A DNA stretch of 64,000 nt from Siphonodentalium dalli. Taxonomy: Eukaryota; Mollusca; Scaphopoda; Gadilida; Siphonodentaliidae. How positions within the stretch are numbered: position 1 is the first letter of the stretch; every line of letters starts with the position of its first letter. The notes beneath the pieces were generated by a model. It made no database searches, was not told the origin of the DNA, and saw only the letters and a program-made list of their open reading frames with translations. The DNA is taken from the NCBI GenBank assembly GCA_032622095.1, contig CP136066.1, positions 63,704,609 through 63,768,608 of the forward strand, written 5' to 3'. This document shows, piece by piece, positions 45,930 to 55,792 of this stretch. The translations under genes and the position numbers were made by a program.

Positions 45930-47893
45930 TCTAGTACATTCATTGGATTATCTGTTCAACATTGCACTGGCACAGGGTTTTCGCAAAATTCTAGGAAGCT
46001 CCAGTCATGGAAGGGTTAATGAATCAACTAGTTTGATAAAGTAGCACTGTTTATAGAATAATCAGATTTTTTAAAATATGCCATCAATGCATGAAACAGG
46101 ACATCACTCCACCACCTTAAAGATTATTATCGATTTTTAAAGATGTATTCTGGAATCCAGGCTAATTTTTACAAAATCTTTAAAAAAATTATTTAAATTC
46201 CACTGTATGAAAAAATCCATGTTAGAAATGAGAAGGGCTACAAAAGACACACAAAACATGGCAACCAGCACTATTTTGTTATTATTTCATTTGATGTTTT
46301 AGAGGGACATTAAACAGTATTTTTGTTCATTTTTGATATTTTTAGTATTAGCAGGTCAGTTTCATACCTTATATTTACATTTCAACATTTTTTCAACAGA
46401 GAAAAGCTGAAAATGATGTAAAATTAGATTTTATATGTTGTAACTGGAGGTCTGGAAGGATGAGTACATCTTTAGAGGGAACCAAGGAACTCGCAGTGTG
46501 AAAATATGCGAACATTTAAAAAATCTGTAAAACATCATCACTGAGTACATGTAGAACATTGATCTAGATAGATAAACTTTGTTTTTATATTTATTTATAT
46601 CAATATTATTGATAGTTCTCCAATAACGCAATTTTGTGTGTTGAAACCATAACTATGTAAACAGAACCATTAGTGATTTATCACATCGCTAATTGTGTTA
46701 AAGTTAAAAAATTTAAGTCTGAATATGATTTTCAGAATATCTTTCAATGTTTTGACCGTTTCCAATGTTTACCATCAAGTTTTAGTAATATTTACATAAC
46801 AATGGTTCAGACATGCAAAATCTCATTATTGTAGAGTTACTAATAATGAAAATAATAACAAAGTCAAACTATTTTTACATGTATTTGTTGACGATAGTTT
46901 ATTTTACAGAACTTTATATCATTTCGCATGAACTCACTTCGAACAAATTGGGTCCCTTTAACCCTTTCTATACTAAATGCTCATTGATGAGTAGTTATCC
47001 CTAAGGAAACGTTCAGACAATAACTTCAACAATTTATCATAGGTCATTTGTTGAATTTATTATCTGAACATTTCCCTGCAATAAATACAGCTAGGCTATA
47101 ATTAGTTGACCCCTTTAACATGGTGGGAGGCCGGTAATGACCGTGTTGTAAGCTCCAGTAAACCGCAGACAAGTGCATCACCACCAATGCTAGCGGCTGA
47201 CATGCAGTATCTGCCAGTAATCTTACTGAAGTAATACTGCGATAAACAAGTAAATTACCAGTGTGTTAAATTTTTTGTTTGCGACTGCAAAAATGGAGAA
47301 TTTAATCTAGAAATTATGAAATACATGACCATTCGACACCTGGCGCCATTTACAATCACAAAAGTTTCAGGTTTTTTTATTTTCAAGTTAATTAAACATA
47401 AAACAATATTTCAATTAATAAATTGTTTGCGGTTTATTCAACATATGATGTTGGTAACTGACATGCATTTGTGATTGCATCATCAATGCAGCCTCATGGC
47501 ACGCCAAAAAGAAACAAATGCTCTGGTGTGGTCACAATGCCGACTTAATATATTAAACATGACATTTCCACTGTTTAATCGCGAACATAAAGTGGTACCA
47601 CAGTCGGTGGTGATATAAATTCATATAATTGACTGTGGTTGAAAGCAGTCGAGTACTGTGGTAATACCGGTGGTCAAACTCGTTAAGGAGGGTCGATTAA
47701 ATTAGAGCATAGCTGTAGGACTCCTTTTGTACTTTAACTACTTTTATGATCTGCTTCTTTTTTTCTTGAAAACCCCTCCAGATAAATAATAGACCATTCC
47801 GATGTCACTGCTTTAGCTGAGTGGGAAAATCCATTTAGTATAGAAAGGGTTAAAGCAGGCTAGTTTAAGATTTGAATATAAAATGGTACCTAC
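45930..47893. other. Intron 3' of common exon 3; one weak inverted-repeat element
   Basis: A solo T2 end (AGCTCCAGTCATGGAAGGGT then TAA) is at 45990-46018. At about 47096-47700 a TTGACCCCTTTA...GTAATGACCG left side and TAATACCGGTGGTCAAACTC right side suggest a diverged relative of 43873-44220. No exon-like frame is seen. Confidence 0.4.
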
Positions 47894-48266
47894 CGGAGAG
47901 AAGGTAATATTCACTGGTTGTTGTTGTTGCTCATTTTGATCCTCTTGACTCCAGCTAGCACCAGCCGAATCACCAGTAGTATCGAACGAATCCAAACTAG
48001 CCTTAGAATCCACTGGAACATCTGTTTGGTTATAGGAGGCATTGCCTCCATCATGTCCATAACGCGAGACGTCCATTTGATGCGGATCTGAGGTCCATTG
48101 TTGAGACGTTCCGGCTTCAAACTGGTGTGGCCCTGTGTTATCACTGTATGAGTAACCGTGTGACGGGCCATCATTGTATGACGCTCCTGTGAAAGACGTT
48201 ATCATCACTTCATCATCACTATCATCTTCCACTTTTACGCTTATGAGTTCTTCCACTTCCTCTTTA
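47894..48266 (-). CDS. Common exon 3 of the BTB-ZF gene (acidic, Gln-rich linker)
   Basis: Internal coding exon of 373 bp. The acceptor CATCTTGTGTTACAG is followed by a T that completes a codon with the last AT of exon 2 (phase 2), giving ..QSQFY-I-KEEVEEL... The donor CCG|GTAGGT ends in phase 0, matching all four downstream zinc-finger acceptors. Residues 379-503 contain VKVEDDSDDE, a psi-K-x-E SUMO-acceptor pattern with an acidic tail. A Ser/Asp/His/Gln-rich stretch follows, and then EQQQQPVNITFSP. No folded domain is evident; it is probably a flexible tether between BTB and fingers. A second GT five bases on (GTACC) is a weaker donor and would break phase with the finger exons. Confidence 0.85.
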
Positions 48267-48803
48267 CTGTAACACAAGATGAAAAAAAAAATTGTTAGGC
48301 CACAGGTTATATGTACAGGTAAATGTCTGGTTGGCGTCAGAAAAAAGACTCTGAACCAATCATAGTGCTCTATGGGCAGTATTTGTTATCTGTGTCCCCG
48401 GTCCCAGGCAAATAAAATGTCAATTATATATGCGGGACATTGCGGGTATTATTACTAACTGTAAGTTCAACTTCTGAAAAAGATCGAGTTTGTTTGGCAA
48501 ATTGAAATTGACTCAAATGGATTATGGCCAACCAAACCTCAGCCTAGGATAAGTCTTGGGAGACATCTTCTCCCTAAAATGTGTTGCTTGTCCCCAATTT
48601 TGTCCCAGAGTGAAGCGACTTCTCTGTCATACGACAGCATGCATATGGACCAATAACATATTTAGAGTATATTTATTATAATGGTGATCTTAATATAATG
48701 GTTTTAGAAATGGGCTCTTGTGTCAGCTTGTGTTGCATAATACTTATTGGATTATTGAAGGATGATGTTGGGGTGTACATGTCAATTGAAATTCAGTCAT
48801 TGT
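48267..48803. other. Intron, nothing recognised
   Basis: Intron between common exons 2 and 3 (minus strand). No repeat match found in this part. Confidence 0.45.
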
Positions 48804-50117
48804 TAGGCCAAAGAAAAAAGATACTATGTTTCCGTACATCGACCGACCCTAAAAATAACCCGCCGACCCTAATCTTTTTATATATTGATATTTTGAGAAA
48901 ATTCAAAATTTCTTTTTTAACTGTTTTTACTACTAATGCTCATAAATATTGATGATCATTAGTGCAAAACACATGGTTTCTAACATATGGCTGTGAAAAG
49001 TTACCATGAAATGACTGTTGTCTCAAAAGTCCCAGATGTGAGATGGGTTTTGGATTGATGGGCATGAATTTTGCAATTTTAATTTCATGAGAGTGGATCT
49101 CATGCCTGCTTTACCTGTATGCCTTGATTGGGACTTATGGAACATACTCATGGATTCCAAATAAACATGCATTCACATTTATTATTTTCTTAGGAAGTTT
49201 CCCCCCTGCACAGTGATTATTTGAGTCTGCAAGTTTATTAATTTTGAGGCTATGAAAATTGAAATCAGCACAAACTCAAGATTTTTATATGATTCTGATA
49301 CCAAATTGATGAGCTTATAGTTTTATCCATGTACATATTCAATTACATTTTGGCATACATGTGAACATTTAAATATTGAATAAAACACTACATGACACAT
49401 ACTATGTTGATTCCTATGCTTGACCTACATGTACTATAATTTTTTTAACTATAGTTGATATTTTGCTCAATAGTTTCCTCTGTGCAATTATTTGGGTCTG
49501 TACTGTTATTAACTTTCAATGTAATCCCCCCCTGCACTATTATTTGGGCCTGCACTTTTATTTGGAGCCCGAGAGTACAGGTAGGAACACTATCAACAGA
49601 CATGGTGTGAGTGTATATGTATATATAATTGTATAGAGGTTATCACCACATATGTTTAAGTAGGGATACAGCTACTGTTTCCAAAAACCAGGCATGCTAG
49701 GTTGTGTGTACTGGCTACCTCCAGGCTCCATACAAGATGTAGTCATCACAATACAAGTTTGGTATAATGGCAGTATTATGGGTAAAATTCTAATAAAAGT
49801 TAGTGACATCAATTTCGTACCAAGTTTATAGCCAAATTTATGAAAATGTGGTATGTGAATAATAAATAACATACTTAAGCATGAAGTAAGTTTGATTTTT
49901 CATCAATCTTAAAGTATATTTCCACTGTATTTATCAAGTAATACTTTCCCCACAACACAAGTTGGCATTTTATGTCACTTTGGTCGAGGTAATTCAATAT
50001 TTCTACAGCTGGATAAAAAATATCAAAATAAAATAATAAAAAAAAAATTCCCTACCTACCTACCCTAATTTTTTCACTCCGTTATCGGAAACATAATATC
50101 TTTTTTTTTTGGCCTTA
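48804..50117. mobile_element. Non-autonomous DNA transposon, 1.3 kb
   Basis: The left end TTAGGCCAAAGAAAAAAGAT then ACTATGTTTCCG mirrors the right end CGGAAACATAATATC(T)n then GGCCTTA. ACCGACCCTAAAAATAACCC at the left corresponds to CCTACCCTAATTTTTTCACT at the right. A solo end of the same family is at 54903-54955 (AAGATTGTATGTTTCCGCTA). No transposase frame; lies wholly inside an intron. Confidence 0.65.
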
Positions 50118-50730
50118 CGTTACCCGATATCTAATAAATGTCCACTTTCCCTAACAAGGGCAATGCCAAGCGTGGGCCAATGCCCCTGACTGTACGCTCA
50201 ATATTGAGAGAAAAAATGAAGTAATAGTGGGGCATTTCTGTTTAACCCCGGGTCATAGGTCTGGCAAAGGGTGACAACTCTGGAAAAAAAGTGCAGTATG
50301 TGTACTACATGTAGTATGTGGATATCACCCAACCTGTGATATCACCATGACAAAGGACAACGAAATCCAAATATAAAGATATCCACAGTATGTTTGTTAT
50401 GGACGCATCAACAAGTTTTACACTAAGTCCTGCAAAGGGCCATGACTGGACAAAAAGTGCAGACAAAACCTGCACTATGTGGAGATCCTTTCCACAATGC
50501 TGTTCTACCGGCATACCAAAGGACATCAAAACTGGACTATCGATAGTTGAGCTGTTTTGTGAAATGTTTGTTACGGACAGACGGAAGTCTCCACTATATA
50601 CCCCCCAAATCCTCGTTCGGAGGGTCGGGGGCATAATAACCAAAGAAGGGAGAATTATTTGAAATCTTTAGACTGGTCCCTGGACCAAACCTCAAATATC
50701 GAACCCCAACCATTGAAACGAGAAACTTAC

Positions 50731-51740
50731 ATATAAAATTGTGATTGGCCATCTCTATTTGAATGTGCATTTAAGTCAGGAGGTTCTTCAGGGTCGAATG
50801 GCTCTCTCTTATCCTCACTTGTTTCAAATTTTGTGGAATCCCTTGAAAAATCATCGGAATCTGTTTCAGGATTTTCGACCGAATAATGAGATGATGCCGG
50901 ATTCATAGATTGGTTGTTGTCATCCCATGCGCGATCAGCCACACGGTCAGTCACATGACCAGTTGCATGATCACCCACACGGTCAGTCACATGACCAGTC
51001 ACATGATCACCTACATGGTCAGTTACATGATCAGTCACATGATCACCCACATGATCAGTCACATGATCAGTTGCATGATTAGTCACATGACCAGTTGCAT
51101 GATCACCTACATGACCAGTCACATGATCACTTGAGGAATAAATGTTCTCTTTGTTGTGGTTCCCAATGACTGACGTCTGTTCTGAGTCATCCTCATCATA
51201 TAATATCTCGTTTTCGTCTACGTCACTATCACATGATGAAGAACCAGATCGCTTACGTCTCTTCTCTCCCATGGGAATGTTTGACTCATCATCAGTCGGC
51301 CTCTTTCTGTCCTCTGAAGACTCGTTCTGAGCACTAATGTTCCTTCGATTCACTATTGGTTCAGTGGGAACTTCTGATAGTGAGACATTTTGAACCGAAT
51401 TCCGCCGAACGTGGGTATCCTCGAAATAAACAAGGTCTTTGGAATACTTCTCAAGATCACGAGATACAAATTCGTCCGATATATGCTTTAAATAGAATTC
51501 TCTACAACATTTGAACAGACATTTTATGTCCAAATCATGAGCTATGTGCATCAAATCTGCGACGATTTCATCACTGATATGGATGTAGCCATCATAGAGA
51601 TATTGTAGGAACATATGAACAGCTTTGTGGCTCACGCCTGATGGTAGCGCCACCTGTAGTATAGGACTAGAAGACTGGTTTCCTGACCTTGACTGCTCAA
51701 CGAGTTTTGAACTGAATGCATAGAGAACTAGCTTATGCGC
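50731..51740 (-). CDS. Common exon 2 of the BTB-ZF gene (rest of BTB, NLS-like patch, coding minisatellite)
   Basis: 1010-bp internal exon, acceptor TTTTCTTTTTCAG, donor AT|GTAAGT (phase 2). It supplies residues 43-378. Residues 43-130 complete the BTB/POZ fold: AHKLVLYAFSSKL, then LQYLYDGYIHISDEIVADLM and AHDLDIKCLFKCCREFYL, the usual BTB helix patterns. BTB domains dimerise and recruit co-factors (family knowledge). Residues ~200-207 (GEKRRKRS) look like a nuclear localisation signal, followed by an acidic Ser-rich patch. Residues ~247-312 are a repeat of (D/G)HV(T/G) units. The end is acidic (PFDPEEPPDL). The frame is open over the full exon. A plus-strand 74-codon ORF at 50910-51134 is the antisense of the repeat and is not a gene. 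Confidence 0.9.
50931..51128 (-). repeat. In-frame coding minisatellite, 12-bp unit
   Basis: About 16-17 units of 12 bp (sense GATCATGTAACT-like) encode a (D/G/N)-(H/R)-(V/A)-(T/G/A/D) tetrapeptide. The unit length is a multiple of three, so copy changes keep the frame. A larger 24- or 36-bp pattern (DHVTDHVG, DHVTGHVT) is visible. Confidence 0.88.
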
Positions 51741-52856
51741 CTGAAAAAGAAAATGTTTATCACTATATGAAGGGAATCAATATAATTTATTCATAAAAAT
51801 AGCCAGATTACATTTGACTCCCCTATTAAAATAAAATCATTTATTGGATATATGCACATGACATAACATGTTTGCATCAACCTATAAATCGAACGATAGA
51901 GAGCATGTAACAATAAGCAATGAAGAGTATGCAAAAAGATAAATGAACAAGAAGTAAAATATATTCATTTTTTAATGGAGGAAGTCACATTTTAAAGGTG
52001 TTCACTATTAGATTTCAAATTTTGAAATCTATTTTTATTTTATCGACCTCGAAATATTTGTTGCGAGCAAAAGCTCCATTCTAGAAATATATGTGGATAC
52101 AGGGTATGTGTGGCCGTTGTTGTGACTCATGATATTTCAGGAGGACATACAAGGTCATAGTTTCCCCACGGCTTTGTGTGCGGAAATGATGTCAGAATAA
52201 AAGACAATAAAATATATTGTAATTGATTGTAGGATGCATTAGTCGGTGTACAAATACACACAATTACATATTGCAGATTATTAACTCATTCATTGCAGAA
52301 AACTAATGGGTAATTCCATCCTGTGTGCCAACGTGGGATTCCATGTTTTGCTGATAGTTGATATATTACTTACGTAGGAGTGATGGTTTGACCAATATCA
52401 GATTATAAATACTATTGGTCAGAAAACGCAATTGGAATATGGAATATTCATTCCGCTGGGGCTCCACTGAAAGTTTTTACGCCGTGGCATTTTACTTTTT
52501 ATTTTATACAGCCTGTTGTTTTTCATATTTTAAGTTTCCATGGATTGTTTCATATCTTCTGGGGCACACATTTTCATTGCTATATGATGAAATGTTGATA
52601 CATGATGAATACCTGTAATATCACTTAGATTGAGGGGAAAACCTCGGACTACATGCATGGCGAGAAACACAAAAGAGGCACAGCTTATTTATACTGCAAT
52701 ACACAAAATACAGGACTACATGTACATGTATATGGTTGAACTTCCATTATTTGGGTCACTGCCATTGAGAGTCTGAGACCTATGTTGAGTATCAAAATAA
52801 AAGTGAAACTTCATAAATTTGTCATTTGAACATAAGAATTTATTTATATATCTATC
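51741..52856. other. Intron 1-2, nothing recognised
   Basis: AT-rich intron between the two BTB exons. The 67-codon ORF at 52415-52618 is unsupported. Confidence 0.45.
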
Positions 52857-53807
52857 GGGGTTTAACAACGCCTTCAGAAGCCAGGGTTTATTTATCACGA
52901 CATTGTCAGTTTTATTGGTGGAGGGAAAGTCTGGTCACTAAAGTAAATCTAACAGTGATTTCATTGGCTGGAAGAATGACCCATTGTGTCCGGCGAAACC
53001 ACCGACGAGTAACTGAAGAATGACCCATTGTGCTCGGCGAAACCACCAACCATCGGTGAGTAACTGAAGAATGACCCATTGTGCTCGGCGAAACCACCAA
53101 CCATCGGCGAGTAACTGAAGAATGACCCATTGTGCCCGGCGAAACCACCAACCATTGGCGAGTAACTGAAGAATGACCCATTGTGCCCGGCGAAACCACC
53201 AACCATCGGCGAGTAACTGAAGAATGACCCATTGTGTCCGGCGAAACCACCGACCATCGGCGAGTAACTGAAGAATGACCCATTGTGCTCGGCGAAACCA
53301 CCAACCATCGGTGAGTAACTGAAGAATGACCCATTGTGCTCGGCGAAACCACCAACCATCGGCGAGTAACTGAAGAATGACCCATTGTGCCCGGCGAAAC
53401 CACCAACCATTGGTGAGTAACTGAAGAATGACCCATTGTGCCCGGCGAAACCACCAACCATCGGCGAGTAACTGAAGAATGACCCATTGTGCCCGGCGAA
53501 ACCACCAACCATCGGCGAGTAACTGAAGAATGACCCATTGTGCCCGGCGAAACCACCAACCATCGGCGAGTAACTGAAGAATGACCATTGTGCCTGGCGA
53601 AAACCACCGACCATCACCGAATAACTGAAGAATGACCCATTGTGCCTGGCGAAACCACCGATCATCGGGGAGCAACTGGCAACTCACCCAGATAGCGATA
53701 TGGGATACAAAGTCAGCGATGACTCCACCGGGAATTGATCTCATATAGTCAGCGCTGGAGAGTGAGTCTCCAACAGAGTCCCTTACAGACTGAGCCACCG
53801 AGGCCTC
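52857..53807 (-). mobile_element. tRNA-derived SINE with an expanded internal minisatellite
   Basis: The minus-strand head at 53807, AGAGGCCTCGGTGGCTCAGT, matches the SINE at 23432-23744. The body words GGAGTCATCGCTGACTTTGT and CTGGGTGAGTTGCCAGTTG correspond to GTGGACTTTGTAACTCG and GGTGGAGTTACCAGTTACTC there. The distal end, CTCCACCAATAAAACTGACA then ATGTCGTGATA, also matches. Between them the body is expanded by the 51-bp array. No clear target duplication seen. Confidence 0.8.
52990..53660. repeat. Minisatellite, 51-bp unit, about 13 copies, inside a SINE
   Basis: The plus-strand unit begins CGAAACCACCAACCATCGGC and continues GAGTAACTGAAGAATGACCC, ATTGTGCCCGG. Variants are mostly CTCGG/CCCGG/TCCGG and CATCGGC/CATTGGC/CATCGGT. 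Since 51 is 17 codons, three overlapping minus-strand frames stay open with a 17-residue period (231-286 codons); none is a gene. Confidence 0.93.
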
Positions 53808-53968
53808 TAAACATACCGGTAAGAAAATAATTGTTTGTTAATGGTTTCTTGAAGCAACAATTGAGGCTTTAGAAGCAAGGAAATTGCTTCTGTTGGTGTA
53901 AAACTTTTCTTACACTGATCTGAACCATAGTTGTTGCCCCAACAGTGGGTTGTTGGTCCACCAGGGTG

Positions 53969-54222
53969 CAAGCCTTGAAATAGTGTGTCTGTCATTTGCA
54001 GAATGAGGTCCCCAGAGGGTGAATTTAGTGATGCTACCCCGCATAGCGGGCTAGCATAACCAAATTCACCCTCTGGGGACCTCATTATGCTAACACCTCA
54101 GCAGAATGAGGTTCCTAGAGGGTAAATTTGGTGATGCTAGCCCACTATGCGGGGTAGCATCACTAAATTCACCCTCTGGGGACCTCATTCTGCAAATGAC
54201 AGGCACACTATTTCAAGACTTG
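53969..54222. mobile_element. Palindromic hAT-like MITE (family P), double form
   Basis: CAAGCCTTGAAATAGTGTGT to ACACTATTTCAAGACTTG, 254 bp. Flanks are CCAGGGTG and CCAGGTTG, 8 bp with one change. It lies only ~70 bp downstream of the exon 1 donor within the intron. Confidence 0.86.
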
Positions 54223-54291
54223 CCAGGTTGTGCCCAAATAGAGAGAATATGAAGGCCTGCCTTGTAAACCGGTATACCGTATATTATGTAC

Positions 54292-54431
54292 CTTAGCAAC
54301 AATAACATGGTCGACCGTAATAACGGCATCACAGAGATATTCTCCTCTCCACAGCTCTGATAGTTGATACAGTAGAGAACTTGAATGGATATAGTTCATG
54401 TAGAGTTGCTGTAACATTTTTTCTGTATGAT
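54292..54431 (-). CDS. Common exon 1 of the BTB-ZF gene (start codon and N-terminal BTB)
   Basis: The acceptor CTATCTCAATTTCAG gives an exon start at 54431, so a 5' untranslated exon probably lies further right. The first ATG (54417-54415) starts MLQQLYMNYIHSSSLLYQLS and then ELWRGEYLCDAVITVDHVIVAK, 42 residues. The donor is AAG|GTACAT, phase 0. LCDAVITV...HVIVAK-AHKLVL across the junction is the standard BTB beta1/beta2/A2 pattern, in which an Asp after LC is nearly invariant. Splitting BTB between VIVAK and AHK is consistent with both splice sites and frame. No promoter was identified; the 5' exon and start site are unknown. Confidence 0.87.
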
Positions 54432-54774
54432 CTGAAATTGAGATAGATACTACAGTATATTGGAATCAGTGGATATTGTTCCAATCTGTCATGATCAAGG
54501 AGACTTGAGAGATGCAGTGACGTGGCTAGAGCTAGTACAGAGGGTCTTCTTGGGCAGAGACGTACGTGGCTACAGGGTCGTTGTGGGTATCAACCTTCAA
54601 AATTCCAACTGCACCCCCGGTCCATAGAAAGGACTCCATACCGAAATTCACAACTGTGGCCATGTGAGAAATTATCAATTGCACTCCCCTCCTGGTTAGG
54701 ATCTTCCAACCAGTATATGACATTTCCAACTGTCTCTCAATTCCGACCAACACCCCCCTCCTATGGTTGGATAT
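54432..54774. other. No gene seen
   Basis: Upstream flank or 5' intron of the BTB-ZF gene. ORFs on both strands here have no domain. Confidence 0.4.
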
Positions 54775-55049
54775 TATCCATCTTGAACCAAGTGTCAAAA
54801 TTTGGGTCTGAAATCTGACTAAAAGTTCGATAGTAACAGACTTTTCGCAACAAAACCAGCCAAACAACGAAATTTTATATGGTTGCAAAATATAAATATA
54901 AGAAGGAAAAAAGATTGTATGTTTCCGCTAACAGAGCGAAAAAATTATGGTAGGTACCTTTTATTTTTTAATGTTGCGAAAAGTCTGTTACTATCGAAAT
55001 TTTAGTCAGATTTCAGACCCCAATTTTGACACTTGGCTCAAGATGGATA
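54775..55049. repeat. Inverted repeat, 77-bp arms
   Basis: Arms 54775-54851 (TATCCATCTTGAACCAAGTG ... AGTAACAGACTTTTCGCAAC) and 54973-55049 (GTTGCGAAAAGTCTGTTACT ... CACTTGGCTCAAGATGGATA) are near-perfect complements. The spacer contains a solo end of the 48804-50117 family. Confidence 0.75.
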
Positions 55050-55138
55050 AGTTCCAACAAATATGTGTCTATCAATTTATTTGCGCTGAAGCGCAAATAC
55101 CTACCACTCCCTTACTTTCCTCTGATATATACGGCGCA

Positions 55139-55792
55139 TAAGATACTATGGGTGGCAGGATGGGATGGTGGGTGGGTACTACCTATATACGAGCGCCTGT
55201 GGCGCATAAGATACTATGGGCGGCGGGATGGGATGATGGGTGGGTACTACCTATATACGAGCGCCTGCGGCGCATAAGATACTAGAGGTGGCGGGATGGG
55301 GTGGTGGGTGGGTACTACCTATATACGAGCGCCTGCGACGCATAAGATACTATGGGTGGCGGGATGGGTGGGTACTACTTATATACGAGCGCCTGCGGCA
55401 CATAAGATACTATGGGTGGCGGGATGGGATGGTGGGTGGGTACTACCTACATGTATATACGAGCGCCTGCGGCACATAAGATACTATGGGTGGCGGGATG
55501 GGGTGGTGGGTGGGTACTACCTATATTATACAAGCGCCTGCAGCGCATAAGATACTATCGGTGGCAGGATGGGATGGTGGGTGGGTACTACCTATATACG
55601 AGCGCCTGCGGCACATAAGATACTATGGGTGGTGGGTGGGTACTACCTATATACGAGCGCCTGCGGCGCATAAGATACTGTGGGTGGTGAGATGGGATGG
55701 TGGGTGGGTACTACCTATATACGAGCGCCTGCGGCGCATAAGATACTATGGGTGGCGGGATAGGGGGTGGGTGTGTACTACCTATATACGAG
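55139..55792. repeat. Minisatellite, 68-bp unit, about 9-10 copies, G-rich
   Basis: The unit begins CATAAGATACTATGGGTGGC, then GGGATGGGATGGTGGGTGGG, then TACTACCTATATACGAGCGC and CTGCGG. Copies differ by deletion of the GGATGGGAT block. Each unit's G-run cluster could form a quadruplex on the plus strand. The ORFs repeating WVLPIYERL or similar are by-products. Confidence 0.92.

Noticed and set aside
47813-48277. Single-exon ORF of 154 codons starting MCYSKEE
   Set aside because: The first codons are intron plus splice acceptor and the last ~27 codons are intron after the GTAGGT donor. Only 47894-48266 is taken as exon.
50910-51134. Plus-strand ORF rich in SHMTSHMIT
   Set aside because: Antisense of the coding minisatellite in common exon 2, which has splice sites and BTB context on the minus strand.
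52912-53798. Three overlapping minus-strand ORFs of 231-286 codons
   Set aside because: They read the 51-bp minisatellite in all three frames with a 17-residue period. Stops are absent because the unit is a multiple of three, not because of coding.
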